This document shows positions 26,837 through 36,281 of a stretch of 64,000 bases of DNA, piece by piece. The position numbers were made by a program, and so were the translations under genes. The notes below the pieces were generated by a model. The model saw nothing but the letters and a program-made list of their open reading frames with translations. It was not told where the DNA came from and did not search any database. The DNA lies in assembly GCA_038521625.1 (NCBI GenBank), contig JBCBKP010000003.1:124001-188000 (forward strand). The letters are read 5' to 3'. Positions within the stretch are counted from its first letter, which is position 1. The number at the start of each line of letters is the position of its first letter. Source of the stretch: JBCBKP01 sp038521625 (GTDB lineage: Bacteria; Planctomycetota; Phycisphaerae; Phycisphaerales; UBA1924).

Positions 26837-29641
26837 ATGCTCTGGACGCGAACGGAAAGTGGGGCTGAGCCCCGGACCTCGGCCTTCCTGCTGGCGATGA
26901 TCGCTGGCACGGCCTGCGGCCTTGGTTCGCACCGTGCGCTGGCGCAGGCAGCCGAGCAGCCGGCCGAGGGACCCCCGGCGGTCTCCGCCGGCGAGGTCGG
27001 CGAGCTGAACGGTGCGGTGACGGTCGATCAGTACGACCTCGTTGACCTGCACGTGAACGAGGCCGATCTCGGCTCGGTCCTGCAGCTTCTCAGCCTCCAA
27101 AGCCAGCGCAACATCGTGATGAACAACGCGATCGACGCCACCGTGACGGCCGATCTCTACGGCGTCACGTTCTATGAGGCGCTCGACGCGATCCTGAACG
27201 TCAACGGATTCGGCTACATCGAGCGCGGCAACTTCATCTACGTCTACACGCAGGACGAGCTCGAGCAGCAGCAGGCCGAGCTGCGCAAGCGTGTGAGCCG
27301 CGTCATCCGTCTGGATTACCTCAACGCGCCGGATGCGGCACAGTTCGTGGCGCCGCTCCTGAGCGAGGGGGGCTCGATCACGACGCCCGGTCGCACCGAG
27401 GAGTACCGGATCGGCGAGGCGTTCCCCGTCGGCAAGGACGACTACGCGAACGACGCGATCCTGCTCGTCTACGACTTCGAGGAGAACGTGGACGAGATCC
27501 TGGCGCTGATCGGGGAGATCGACACGCGCCCGGCGCAGGTGCTGATCGAGGCGACGATCTTGCAGACGTCGCTGAGCGAGGCGAACGCGTTCGGCGTCGA
27601 TTTCTCGATCATCGCCGACCTGGACTTCACCGACTTCCTGAGCCCGCTGTCGGCGGCGGACTCCCTGATCACGGGCATCGGCGAGCGGATCGTGGACGGC
27701 GGTCCGGAGCAGATCGACGTGCCGCTCGACAACGAGGCGCGCGCGCTCAGCAGCAACGTCGCCAACCTGACCGGACCGGCGACGCTGAAGGCCGGCATCG
27801 TGATGGACAACGCGGCGGTCTTCCTCCGCGTGCTCGACGAGGTGACCGATGTCACCGTCATCAGCAATCCGAAGGTGCTGACTCTGAACCGCCAGCCCGC
27901 GCGGGTGCTCGTGGGCACGCGGGTGGGCTTCCTCAACACGACCGTGACCGACAACGCCGCCGTGCAGACCGTCGAGTTCCTCGACACCGGCACGCAGCTG
28001 CACGTCCGCCCGTTCGTGACCAACGACGGCCTGATCCGCCTCGAGCTGAAGCCCGAGGTCTCGAGCTTCTCGATCCGTCAGGTGACCGGCGACAACATCA
28101 CCGCCCGCCCGGTGCCGGACCAGGACACGACCGAGCTCGTCACGAACATGCTGATCCGCGACGGCCAGACCGTCGTGCTCGGCGGCCTGTTCACCGAGAC
28201 GACGACCGCGACGCGCCGCCAGGTGCCGGTCCTCGGCGACATCCCGCTGATCGGCGCCGCGTTCCGGGGCAACGACGACTCGACGCGCCGCAGCGAGATC
28301 ATCTTCCTCGTGACGCCCTCGATCGTGAACGACGAGATCCTGACGCTCGAGGGCGAGCAGGCGACCGCCTACGTCGACCGCGCGGTGGTCGGCGCCCGCC
28401 AGGGCCTGCTGCCATGGAGCCGCGAGCGCCAGGTGGGCCAGCTGCTGATCGACGCCGAGCGTCTCCGCGGCGAGGGGCGGATCGAGAAGGCCCGCCATAA
28501 GGTCCAGCGTGCCCTCACGCTCAGCCCGTTCTCGCCGGACGCGATCCGGATGCTCGAGGAGCTTGGCGTCGAGCGCACGAGGTGGCCGACGCGCAACTTG
28601 CTCCGGGACATGATGGAGAACCCGGAGAGCCGCCTGCTGGGCGAAGGCTCGCCGGCCCCGGCGGGCGATCGGATGAGTGTGCCGGAGCGCGACGTCGCGC
28701 AGGCGAGCCGGACGCCGGCGTTCATCGTGCCGGCGATAGACGCGCTCGCGGCGGACTTCCTGGACGCGGGCGATGGGCCCGCCGGCGACCCCTACGCGGC
28801 GTTCACCGCCGGGATCGACCAGATCGGCCCGGCGGACGCCTACGCCGAGTTCACCCGTGAGACCGAGCTCGGCGGCGACGCCGCGGCGCCGCTCGCGGCC
28901 CGGGTCGAGGAGTCCATCGCGCGTGACGCCTCGCGTCCGATGACCGCGGCCGATCTGCTCTTCCCGGCGATCGCCGACGAGGCCCCGCTCGCCGAGCGTG
29001 CGCCGGGTGTCGCGCCGGTCGCGGCGGACGAGCCCGTCGCGTTCGTTCGTGATTTCGACGAGCCCTCCGACGTGCCGCTCTACGAGGACGCGGCCGAGCG
29101 GATCGTTGCGCCGGGGATCGCGGACGCGTTCTTCGGCGGCAACTCGCCGGTGCCGGCGATCTTCAACCCCGCCGATGCGCAGCCCGTGTCGCCCGTCGAG
29201 CTCCTGCGGGCTCCGGCGGCGTCGGACGCGGTCGCGGCGGCGTTCGCCCGCGATGTTCCCGAGTTCGTGCCTGGCCCGCCGCACCGCGGGGACATCGTGG
29301 CGTTCGAGCCGGTTCGCGAGGAGTTCGGGAACGGCGGGTTCGCGCGGGTCGAGCCGGACTGGCTGCTTGGCCGGACCGAGCCCCGCGGGCGTGACGCGGA
29401 CAGCCGCGGAATCGGCCCCGGGCTGGCGGCGATCTGGGAGCCGCTCGGTCGCGATCCCAACGAGCCGCTCCCCCGCACGATCGTGATCCCGATCACGCTC
29501 CCGTTCGGGATCGTGACCGACGTCGAGCTGCCGATCGACCACCCGATCGCGGTCCGGTTCATCGACTCGATGGCGCCGGACTTCGACCCGAACGAAGAGG
29601 GCGTGATCACGTCCGTGCCCCTGCCCGGAGACGACCAGTAA
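26837..29641 (+). CDS. Secretin (GspD/PilQ-like) with a long C-terminal extension
   Basis: 934 residues. ATG 26837 is chosen over an upstream in-frame GTG because GGAGGGAG lies right before it. Order: signal peptide (to about residue 37); STN-like N domain (about 68-140, VNEADLGSVLQLLSLQSQ); a second N domain (about 150-230, RVIRLDYLNAPDAAQFVAPLL); secretin core (about 235-497) with VLIEATILQTSLSE, VISNPKVLTLN and the closing VPVLGDIPLIGAAFR. Residues about 500-934 are additional: a short TPR-like part (about 530-578) and a long Ala/Asp/Pro-rich region. Secretins form the outer-membrane channel of type II secretion or type IV pili. The stop overlaps the next start by one base (TAATG). Confidence 0.88.
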   Translation: MLWTRTESGAEPRTSAFLLAMIAGTACGLGSHRALAQAAEQPAEGPPAVSAGEVGELNGAVTVDQYDLVDLHVNEADLGSVLQLLSLQSQRNIVMNNAIDATVTADLYGVTFYEALDAILNVNGFGYIERGNFIYVYTQDELEQQQAELRKRVSRVIRLDYLNAPDAAQFVAPLLSEGGSITTPGRTEEYRIGEAFPVGKDDYANDAILLVYDFEENVDEILALIGEIDTRPAQVLIEATILQTSLSEANAFGVDFSIIADLDFTDFLSPLSAADSLITGIGERIVDGGPEQIDVPLDNEARALSSNVANLTGPATLKAGIVMDNAAVFLRVLDEVTDVTVISNPKVLTLNRQPARVLVGTRVGFLNTTVTDNAAVQTVEFLDTGTQLHVRPFVTNDGLIRLELKPEVSSFSIRQVTGDNITARPVPDQDTTELVTNMLIRDGQTVVLGGLFTETTTATRRQVPVLGDIPLIGAAFRGNDDSTRRSEIIFLVTPSIVNDEILTLEGEQATAYVDRAVVGARQGLLPWSRERQVGQLLIDAERLRGEGRIEKARHKVQRALTLSPFSPDAIRMLEELGVERTRWPTRNLLRDMMENPESRLLGEGSPAPAGDRMSVPERDVAQASRTPAFIVPAIDALAADFLDAGDGPAGDPYAAFTAGIDQIGPADAYAEFTRETELGGDAAAPLAARVEESIARDASRPMTAADLLFPAIADEAPLAERAPGVAPVAADEPVAFVRDFDEPSDVPLYEDAAERIVAPGIADAFFGGNSPVPAIFNPADAQPVSPVELLRAPAASDAVAAAFARDVPEFVPGPPHRGDIVAFEPVREEFGNGGFARVEPDWLLGRTEPRGRDADSRGIGPGLAAIWEPLGRDPNEPLPRTIVIPITLPFGIVTDVELPIDHPIAVRFIDSMAPDFDPNEEGVITSVPLPGDDQ

Positions 29642-30867
29642 TGCGTTGCATCTCGAAGATCGGAATCTTGGCCACGCTCTCCGGGCTCGCGGTCCTCGCG
29701 GGCTGCGGGCACGGGAACTACGTCAAGGAGGGCATCTCGCTCGCCAAGGACAGGCTCAACGCGGTCAAGGCCGCGACCGAGCACGAGATGGGCGAGCAGG
29801 CGCTGCTCGCGGGCGATCTCGACAAGGCGCTCGAGAAGGTCGACCAGTCGATCGCGATCGCGCCGCGTGTCCCGAAGAATCACGTGCTCCGCGGACGGGT
29901 CATGCTCGAGATTGGCAACATGGGCGACTCGCTGGCCTCGCTGCGGACGGCGCTGGATCTCGAGGAGGCCAGCGTCGATGTGCACTACTACCTCGGCGTC
30001 GTCTACGAGCGTCTCCGCCAGCCGGAGAATGCGCTGACGCACTTCCAGCGTGCCGCGGAACTCGAGCCGTTCGATCCGCAGCACGCGATCGCGGCCGGAG
30101 AGCTGCTGATCGATCTGGAGCGGCTCGAGGAGGCGGAGACGTTCCTCAGCGAGCACGAGGCGTCGACCCACTCGCCCGGCGTGCGTCAGCTGCTCGGCCA
30201 CCTGGCGACCTTCCGGGGCGATACGGAGAGCGCCGTCGAGCGGATGTCCGAGGCCCGTCTGCTGGCGCCCGAGGATCTGACGCTTCTCGAGGAGCTCGCC
30301 CACGCGCAGGTCAACGCCGGGCACGTGATCGAGGCCGAGCGTTCGCTGCGACGGCTGCTCGAGGACGAGGCCCGAGCCGAGCGTCGCGATCTCAAGCACG
30401 CGCTCGCGCGCTGCCTGGTCGGCTCGGGGCGTGCCGCCGAGGCGCGCTCGATGTATCGGCGCCTGACCTCGGGCGACGACGGGCGGTCGGACGCCGAGGC
30501 CTGGATCGGCCTGGGGCGAACGGCGTACGTGGTCGGCGATGACCGTGAGATGCGTCGCGCCGCGACCAACGTGATGGCGCTGACGCCGTCGCGTCACGAG
30601 GGCTACCTGCTGACGGCGCTGTGGCACAACGACCGCGGCGAGACCGCTGCGGCCCTGCGGGCGCTCGAGGACGGCATCCGCCGCTCGGCCAGCCCGGGCG
30701 AGCTCTACGGCATGCGGGCGCTGCTGCTGGCGAGGGTCGGCCGGCACGCCGACGCGCGCCAGTCGCTGGCACGGGCCCAGGAGCTGACGGCGATCGACCC
30801 GGATATCGCCGAGGCGATCCGCAACGGCGGGCGCCGCCCGGAGGTCGTCAGCGTCCCGGTGCCCTGA
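29641..30867 (+). CDS. TPR-repeat lipoprotein coupled to the secretin
   Basis: 408 residues. The signal peptide has lipobox LAGC (Cys22). The rest is a run of tetratricopeptide repeats (for example EQALLAGDLDKALEKVDQS, YLGVVYERLRQPENALTHF) covering about residues 45-395. Its ATG shares a base with the secretin stop, so translation is probably coupled. A lipid-anchored TPR protein beside a secretin suggests a pilotin-like or assembly role, as PilF/PilW does for type IV pili; this is inferred from layout and fold only. Confidence 0.8.
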   Translation: MRCISKIGILATLSGLAVLAGCGHGNYVKEGISLAKDRLNAVKAATEHEMGEQALLAGDLDKALEKVDQSIAIAPRVPKNHVLRGRVMLEIGNMGDSLASLRTALDLEEASVDVHYYLGVVYERLRQPENALTHFQRAAELEPFDPQHAIAAGELLIDLERLEEAETFLSEHEASTHSPGVRQLLGHLATFRGDTESAVERMSEARLLAPEDLTLLEELAHAQVNAGHVIEAERSLRRLLEDEARAERRDLKHALARCLVGSGRAAEARSMYRRLTSGDDGRSDAEAWIGLGRTAYVVGDDREMRRAATNVMALTPSRHEGYLLTALWHNDRGETAAALRALEDGIRRSASPGELYGMRALLLARVGRHADARQSLARAQELTAIDPDIAEAIRNGGRRPEVVSVPVP

Positions 30868-30884
30868 CGCCGGCTCGCGATCGG

Positions 30885-32711
30885 CTAGGCCGGCCGGAGG
30901 TCGACGAGTTCGATCTGCGGGGACGAGGAGCCATTGAACTCGTTGATGCCCGGCCTGCCGAGCAGATCGACGGAGTCGCCCCGCCCGAGCGCGGCGAGGC
31001 CACGGTCCCTCAGGCGTTCGACCCAGTTCCAGCCGACGGCGCGGACGGCGGCGCGGCCGCGCCCCGCCTGCTGCTCGAGCGTGATCGCGACGTGCTTGCC
31101 GCCGGAGCCCATGACGCGGAGGTCGGCGACGCGCGCCCGGTCGATCCGCAGGCACGGCTCGGGGTTGCCGCGACCGAACGGCGCGAGCCCCGCGAGGGCG
31201 CGGAGCGCGGCCAGCTCGAGCTCGCCGACGTGGGCGCGTGCGTCGTACCGGTGGGTCGGGCGCAGGTCGTCGGTCGCGAGCTTCTGCGCCGCGTGCTGCT
31301 GCATGGCCTCACGGAAGGCGTCGAGGCTCGAGGCGGCGAGCGATAGGCCGGCGGCCATGTCGTGCCCGCCGAAGGTCTCGAGGTGATCGGCGCACGATGA
31401 GAGCGCGGCGTGCAGGTTGAACCCGTCGATCGAGCGGCCGGAGCCGGCGCAGATCTCGCGGCCGGCCTCGACGCGTCTCTCCATCAGGACGACCGGTCGG
31501 TGGTATCGCTCGACCAGGCGTGAGCAGGCGATGCCGATCACTCCGGCGTGCCAGCCCTCGTTGGCGAGCACGATGACGCGCGAGTCCGGCGTCGTCATGC
31601 CGGATCGCTCGGCGAGCTCCGAGGCTTGCTCTGCGATATGACGCTCGGTGCGCTTGCGCTTCTCGTTGAGCGAGCAGAGCGAGGCGGCGATCTCTTCCGC
31701 GCGCTCTTCGTCGTCCGTCAGAAGAAGCTCGACGGCGTCACGCGCATGGCCGAGGCGGCCCGCGGCGTTGAGTCGGGGCCCGATCCCGAATCCGACCGTC
31801 TGGGCGTCCACGCGGGCGCCGGGGCGCGTCGAGCGATCGAGAATGGCGCGGAGACCGGGGAAGCTCGAGCGCGAGCACGCCGGGAGCCCGAAGCGCGTGA
31901 TGACGCGGTTCTCGTCGACGAGCGGCACGACGTCGGCGACGGTCCCGATCGCGGCGAGCGGTAGGAGTTCGAGCAGCAGTGCGCGGAGCTCGGGCGTCGC
32001 GCGGTCGCCGTTGCAGTGCGTCGTCACAAGGCGCCAGGCGAGCTTGAACGCCACGCCGGCGCCGCAGAGCTCGCCGAACGGGTACGCGCCGCCGGCGGCG
32101 GTCGGGTGAACGATCGCGAACGCATCGGGTAGCGGGGCGTCCGCGGCGGCGTTGTGGTGATCCGTGATGATCAGGTCAACGCCGAGTCGGCGCGCGAGCG
32201 CGGCCTCGGGGGCCGCGGTGATGCCGCAGTCGACGGTGACGACGACCCGCGCGCCCTCGCCCGCCAGCCGCTCGAGCGCGGCGGCGTTCAGGCCGTAGCC
32301 CTCGTCGATCCGGTGCGGGACGTACCAGCGCACGTCGGCGTCGGGGCGGAGTGCGCTGAGGGTGCGATAGAGGATGGCGGTCGAGGTCACGCCGTCGGCG
32401 TCGTAGTCGCCGTAGATGACGATCGGTTCGGCGCGGTCGGCCGCCTCGAGCAGTCGCGTCGCGGCGGCGTCGACGCCCGGGAGCAGCCCGGGGTCGTGGA
32501 GGTCGCGCATCGAGGGATCGAGAAACCGGCGGGCGGCGTCGCCGAAAGGAAGACCAGGAGTCGAAGTCAGCAGGTCCGCCCGCGACGCCAGCACGCGATC
32601 CGCGAGCGGCCCCGATCCGTCGTCCGCGGAGCTCGACCGGGGGAGCCAGCGGGCGGGGTGCGCCTCGCGCGACCCGCTCGGTCGTTCGGTTGCAGTCGCT
32701 AGGCTGGGCAC
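30885..32711 (-). CDS. recJ: Single-stranded-DNA-specific exonuclease RecJ
   Basis: 608 residues. DHH-family motifs: GDYDADGVTSTA (motif I), VVTVDCGI, ITDHHN (motif III) and GFGIGPRLNAAGRLG, then the DHHA1 domain with GGHDMAAGLS near residue 470 and the OB-fold C-terminal part. RecJ degrades single-stranded DNA 5' to 3' in recombination and mismatch repair. GTG 32711 has GGAGGA only 3-4 nt away, a tight spacing, but no better start is seen. It is divergent from the cobalamin adenosyltransferase gene. Confidence 0.93.
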   Translation of the reverse strand: MPSLATATERPSGSREAHPARWLPRSSSADDGSGPLADRVLASRADLLTSTPGLPFGDAARRFLDPSMRDLHDPGLLPGVDAAATRLLEAADRAEPIVIYGDYDADGVTSTAILYRTLSALRPDADVRWYVPHRIDEGYGLNAAALERLAGEGARVVVTVDCGITAAPEAALARRLGVDLIITDHHNAAADAPLPDAFAIVHPTAAGGAYPFGELCGAGVAFKLAWRLVTTHCNGDRATPELRALLLELLPLAAIGTVADVVPLVDENRVITRFGLPACSRSSFPGLRAILDRSTRPGARVDAQTVGFGIGPRLNAAGRLGHARDAVELLLTDDEERAEEIAASLCSLNEKRKRTERHIAEQASELAERSGMTTPDSRVIVLANEGWHAGVIGIACSRLVERYHRPVVLMERRVEAGREICAGSGRSIDGFNLHAALSSCADHLETFGGHDMAAGLSLAASSLDAFREAMQQHAAQKLATDDLRPTHRYDARAHVGELELAALRALAGLAPFGRGNPEPCLRIDRARVADLRVMGSGGKHVAITLEQQAGRGRAAVRAVGWNWVERLRDRGLAALGRGDSVDLLGRPGINEFNGSSSPQIELVDLRPA

Positions 32712-32807
32712 GCGTCCTCCGTTGACGTGCCACGCGGGGCGTGGCGGACAGAACACCGCGTCCGTGCGATATTCTCGGACCGACAGGCTACAGGATTCCG
32801 GGGGCCG

Positions 32808-33407
32808 ATGGTCAAGCTCACCAAGATCTACACAAAGTCGGGCGACCGCGGCACGACCGCGCTCGGGTCGGGCGCCCGAGTCGCCAAGACCCACCAACGC
32901 GTGGTTGCGTATGGCACGGTCGACGAGGCGAACGCGGCGATCGGTCAGGCGCGGTGCCTGGCCGAGGGGGTCGCGTCGCACCCGCCGATGTTCGACGTGC
33001 TCACCGCGGTGCAGCACGACCTCTTCGACGTCGGGGCCGATCTCTCGACGCCGGTCGGCGCCGATGAGGAGGACGGGGCGCGGCTCCGCGTGCAGGAGCA
33101 CCAGACGCTCGCGCTCGAATCGTGGATCGACGCGTACAACGCGCCGCTCGAGCCGCTCACCAGCTTCGTTCTGCCCGGCGGGTCGCCGCTCGCCGCCGCT
33201 CTGCACGTCGCCCGGACCATCGTTCGCCGCGCCGAGCGTCTGACGGTCGGGCTGGCCGAGCACGAGCCGGACAGCGTCAACGCCGAGGCGGTGCGCTACC
33301 TGAACCGGCTGAGCGACCTGATGTTCGTCATGGCGCGGGCCGCGAATGACAACGGCGCGACCGACGTGCTCTGGGTGCCCGGCAAGAACCGGGAGGCTCC
33401 GCCGTGA
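32808..33407 (+). CDS. PduO-type ATP:cob(I)alamin adenosyltransferase
   Basis: 199 residues. Family motifs are in order: KIYTKSGDRGTTALGSG (ATP-binding N-terminus), YGTVDEANAAIGQAR, VQHDLFDVGADLSTP, FVLPGGSPLAAALHVARTIVRRAER and AVRYLNRLSDLMFVMAR. The enzyme makes adenosylcobalamin from cob(I)alamin and ATP, for methylmalonyl-CoA mutase or other B12 enzymes; that would be consistent with the acyl-CoA carboxylase at the left end. ATG 32808 is chosen because the protein family begins right there. The stop overlaps the phosphatase start (GTGA). Confidence 0.93.
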   Translation: MVKLTKIYTKSGDRGTTALGSGARVAKTHQRVVAYGTVDEANAAIGQARCLAEGVASHPPMFDVLTAVQHDLFDVGADLSTPVGADEEDGARLRVQEHQTLALESWIDAYNAPLEPLTSFVLPGGSPLAAALHVARTIVRRAERLTVGLAEHEPDSVNAEAVRYLNRLSDLMFVMARAANDNGATDVLWVPGKNREAPP

Positions 33408-34894
33408 CGAAGCGCCCCCGCGCACCACGACGCAGGCCGCCGACCGGCAGCGAGACCGCCGCGTTCCGGCTGGCTTTCGAGACCGAGACCGGGGCGATCC
33501 TGCGCCGGCGCGTCGGCTGGTACGCCACGATCATCCTTTGCTTGACGCTCCTGTCGAACATCCCGATCATCCTCGGGGCGATCCTGGGGCAGGCCTCGGG
33601 CACGCTGGCGGCGTTCGCCGGGCTGGTCTCCGGGAACAAGATCGGCTACGCCGCGCTCACGGGAATCTGGGTCTCCGTCTACGCCGGCGTGCTGATCGCG
33701 GTGTTCGGGCGAAAGCTGCAGTCGCGGAAGACGGTCTGGGCGAGCCTGCTGCTGATCACCGCGGACGGCGTCTATTTCGTGATCGCGCGGGCCGGCGATC
33801 TGACCGACTTCGCGGGCATCCCGATGTTCGCGCTGTCGCACTTCATCGCGTCGATCGTCTTCCCCTGGTCGCCGCGCCAGGCGGTCTACCCCGCGGCGAT
33901 CGTCCTCGGCCTGTCCGCGCTCTCCAACTTCTTGATCGAGGGCGGGCTGGACTCCCCGGGCTCGACGGCGATCTTCGTGGCGATCTCCCCGCTGTGGGTC
34001 GTCCCGGGCACGCTGACCTGCTGGGTCCGACACTCGCGCCGCCTCGAGAAGTTCGGATTCCAGTTCCTGCAGCAGCGTTACGGGCGGCTCCGCCAGGAGC
34101 TCGTCTCGGCCCGAGCGATCCACGAGAGCGTCTTCCCGCGCCCGCGGAGCACGGGCGACCTGCGCCTGATGTACCGCTACCTGCCCGCGACCCAGATCGG
34201 CGGCGACTACCTCTTCGCCTATGGCGAGCGCCACGGCGAGGGCGAGCGGATGTCGGTCGTGTTGCTCGACGTCACCGGGCACGGCATCGCCGCCGCGCTA
34301 TCGGTGAACCGCCTGCACGGCGAGATCGAGCTGATGTTCGCCGCCGAGCCCGACATCAGCCCGGGCGACGTCATGCGACGGCTCAACCGGTACGTGAACC
34401 TCACGCTCGCCAAGCACTCGGTCTTCGTGACCGGTCTGGCGATGCGCGCGGATTCGACGCGCGGCGTCATCGAGCACGCCAGCGGCGGGCACCCGCCCGC
34501 GTTCGTCCGCGGCGTCGACGGGACGCTCTCGGAGCTGGAGCCGACCGCCCCGATGCTCGGCGCCGTGCCCGACCGGGACTTCGACCCCGGGGAGACGAGC
34601 CAGCGGTTCGCCCCGGGCGATTCGATCATCGCTTACACGGACGGCGTGACGGAGGCGAGGTCGATCGAGGGCCAGTGCCTCCGCACCGCCGGGCTCCGCG
34701 CCCTGGTCGGCCTGCATCACGCCCCGGTCACCCCGGGCGACTGGCCCGACGAGGTGCTCCGAGCGGTCGAACGCCACCTCGCGGGCGTGCCGGCGGACGA
34801 CGACATGCTCGTGGTCGAGCTCTACCGCCCGCTGCGTTCGCCGGCCGCGGTGGAGCGGGAGGCCGAGCGCCGGCCCGAGCCCGTCGCGGGCTGA
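33404..34894 (+). CDS. Membrane-bound SpoIIE/RsbU-type PP2C phosphatase
   Basis: 496 residues, GTG 33404 overlapping the preceding stop by 4 nt. Residues about 38-215 hold about six hydrophobic segments (for example YATIILCLTLLSNIPIIL). A short coiled linker follows (FLQQRYGRLRQEL), then the PP2C/SpoIIE domain at about 245-475: IGGDYLFAY, VVLLDVTGHGIAAAL, ASGGHPPAF and IAYTDGVTEA supply the metal-binding Asp residues. Such phosphatases typically activate anti-anti-sigma factors (RsbU/RsbV pattern). No partner anti-sigma or STAS gene is adjacent. The signal sensed by the membrane part is unknown. Confidence 0.88.
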   Translation: MTKRPRAPRRRPPTGSETAAFRLAFETETGAILRRRVGWYATIILCLTLLSNIPIILGAILGQASGTLAAFAGLVSGNKIGYAALTGIWVSVYAGVLIAVFGRKLQSRKTVWASLLLITADGVYFVIARAGDLTDFAGIPMFALSHFIASIVFPWSPRQAVYPAAIVLGLSALSNFLIEGGLDSPGSTAIFVAISPLWVVPGTLTCWVRHSRRLEKFGFQFLQQRYGRLRQELVSARAIHESVFPRPRSTGDLRLMYRYLPATQIGGDYLFAYGERHGEGERMSVVLLDVTGHGIAAALSVNRLHGEIELMFAAEPDISPGDVMRRLNRYVNLTLAKHSVFVTGLAMRADSTRGVIEHASGGHPPAFVRGVDGTLSELEPTAPMLGAVPDRDFDPGETSQRFAPGDSIIAYTDGVTEARSIEGQCLRTAGLRALVGLHHAPVTPGDWPDEVLRAVERHLAGVPADDDMLVVELYRPLRSPAAVEREAERRPEPVAG

Positions 34895-34905
34895 CAGCGC
34901 CCCGG

Positions 34906-35307
34906 TCAGCCGCCCGCCCGCAGCACGATCTTCCCGATCTGCTCGTTCGACTCCATGAACCGGTGGGCGTCCGCGACCTCGCCGAGGTCGAAGGTCCGCG
35001 CGATCGTCGGACGGAGGCGCCCGTCCTCGAACCGGTCGGCGAGGTACGCGCGAGCCGCGGCGAGCGCCGCGGGGTCCTGCATCAGCTCATAGGTGGTGTA
35101 CGCGCGGAAGCTGAGCGACCGCATGAACGCCGCGAACATCGGGATCTCCGCGGTTGACCCGCCGATCAGGCAATACAGGAACTCGGCCTGCGAGGGTGTG
35201 AGGCCGAACGGGGCGAGCGATTCGCTCACGAATCCGGAGATCTCCCGGCTGAGCAGCCGGATCTTGCAGGCCAGCGACTCCGCTCGAGGCACCCTGGGGT
35301 CGACCAT
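34906..35307 (-). pseudogene. In-frame chimera: MarR regulator N-terminus joined to quinone-oxidoreductase C-terminus
   Basis: A 133-codon frame from ATG 35307. Residues 1-47 (SLACKIRLLSREISGF, LAPFGLTPSQAEFLYCL) read like the first helices of a MarR-family regulator. Residues about 48-133 (GGSTAEIPMFAAFMRSL, DGRLRPTIARTF, ADAHRFMESNEQIGKIV) are the C-terminal end of a zinc-type alcohol dehydrogenase/NADPH:quinone oxidoreductase. Neither half contains a complete functional domain: the MarR wing and the reductase Rossmann and catalytic parts are missing. The simplest reading is a deletion that fused two genes in frame near 35163. It starts 3 bp after the MazG-type gene. Confidence 0.7.
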
Positions 35308-35309
35308 CG

Positions 35310-35660
35310 CTAGGCCTTCGTTCCCTTGACACGCTCGGGGTCGGTGTACTTCTCGAGCGCTTCGGCGAGGTCGACGCCGTTGATGTTGGCGAGGGTGCAG
35401 AGCCAGGCGATCACGTCGGCGAATTCCTCGACGAGGTTCGCCCGCTCGGCGGCGCTGGGCGGCTCGCCGCCGTGGGTCTGGCGGTTGTTGTTGTAGAGGG
35501 CGGTGGCGAGCTCGCCGAACTCTTCGGTGAGCAGCGTGAAGGTCGCGTGGGTGCCGCGGGCGTTGTCGGTCTCGAAGTAGCGGTCCCGGATCAGGCGCTG
35601 GATCGCGCGGACCGTGAGCCGATCGGGGTCTGTCTGGGCCGCGGCGTCGGTGGGGGTCAT
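35310..35660 (-). CDS. MazG-type nucleotide pyrophosphohydrolase domain protein
   Basis: 116 residues from ATG 35660 (an in-frame ATG at 35705 would add 15; neither has a clear ribosome site). The metal-binding pattern EEFGELATAL ... EEFADVIAWLCTL gives the ExxE and ExxD pairs of the MazG/dUTPase all-alpha superfamily. These enzymes hydrolyse aberrant or excess nucleoside triphosphates. Single-domain versions of this length are common. The chimeric pseudogene follows immediately; rpsL is divergent. Confidence 0.82.
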   Translation of the reverse strand: MTPTDAAAQTDPDRLTVRAIQRLIRDRYFETDNARGTHATFTLLTEEFGELATALYNNNRQTHGGEPPSAAERANLVEEFADVIAWLCTLANINGVDLAEALEKYTDPERVKGTKA

Positions 35661-35803
35661 GGCGGGGACGATAGCGGGGGCGCGGCGGTTGTGGCCTCGA
35701 GACATGATCGCGGCCTATCGTTGGGGCCCGGCTGGCCGCGGATCGGCCCGCCGGCGACCGACCGAACTCCGACTGTCCGTCATCAGGCGACCGACGAGCA
35801 CCC

Positions 35804-36175
35804 ATGCCGACGATCAACCAGCTCATCCGCAAGCCCCGCCGCGATCCCGCATACAAGTCGAAGGTCCGCGACCTCGAGAAGTGCCCGCAGCGGCGCGGCG
35901 TCTGCCTGAGCGTCAAGACCACAACGCCCAAGAAGCCGAACTCGGCGCTGCGGAAGATCGCGCGTGTCCGCCTGAGCAACGGCAAGGAAGTCACCGCCTA
36001 CATCGGCGGCGAGGGCCACAACCTGCAGGAGCACTCGATCGTGCTCGTGCGCGGCGGCCGCGTCCGCGACCTGCCGGGTGTTCGATATCACATCGTCCGC
36101 GGTTCGCTCGATACGCTGGGCGTGGACGGGCGCAAGCAGGCGCGGTCGAAGTACGGCGCCAAGCGCGGCAAGTAG
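35804..36175 (+). CDS. rpsL: 30S ribosomal protein S12
   Basis: 123 residues, full length. Conserved KSKVRDLEKCPQRRGVC, TTTPKKPNSALRKIARVRL with the Lys that decides streptomycin sensitivity, IGGEGHNLQEHS and LPGVRYHIVRGSLDT. S12 sits at the decoding centre. It is followed by rpsG after 106 bp. The ATG is preceded by only a weak purine site. Confidence 0.98.
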   Translation: MPTINQLIRKPRRDPAYKSKVRDLEKCPQRRGVCLSVKTTTPKKPNSALRKIARVRLSNGKEVTAYIGGEGHNLQEHSIVLVRGGRVRDLPGVRYHIVRGSLDTLGVDGRKQARSKYGAKRGK

Positions 36176-36281
36176 CGGCCGCGATCGGATCGTTTTGTCT
36201 CTGGCAAGTAACCGGCCGACGCCGGTGAACAGCAGGCCGGTCTCGACGACCGGCGGATGAGCCACAGGAGCAGAAGCACAC

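Noticed and set aside
26657..29542. Minus-strand frame of 961 codons opposite the secretin gene
   Set aside because: Shadow; the plus strand has the complete secretin domain set and a strong ribosome site.
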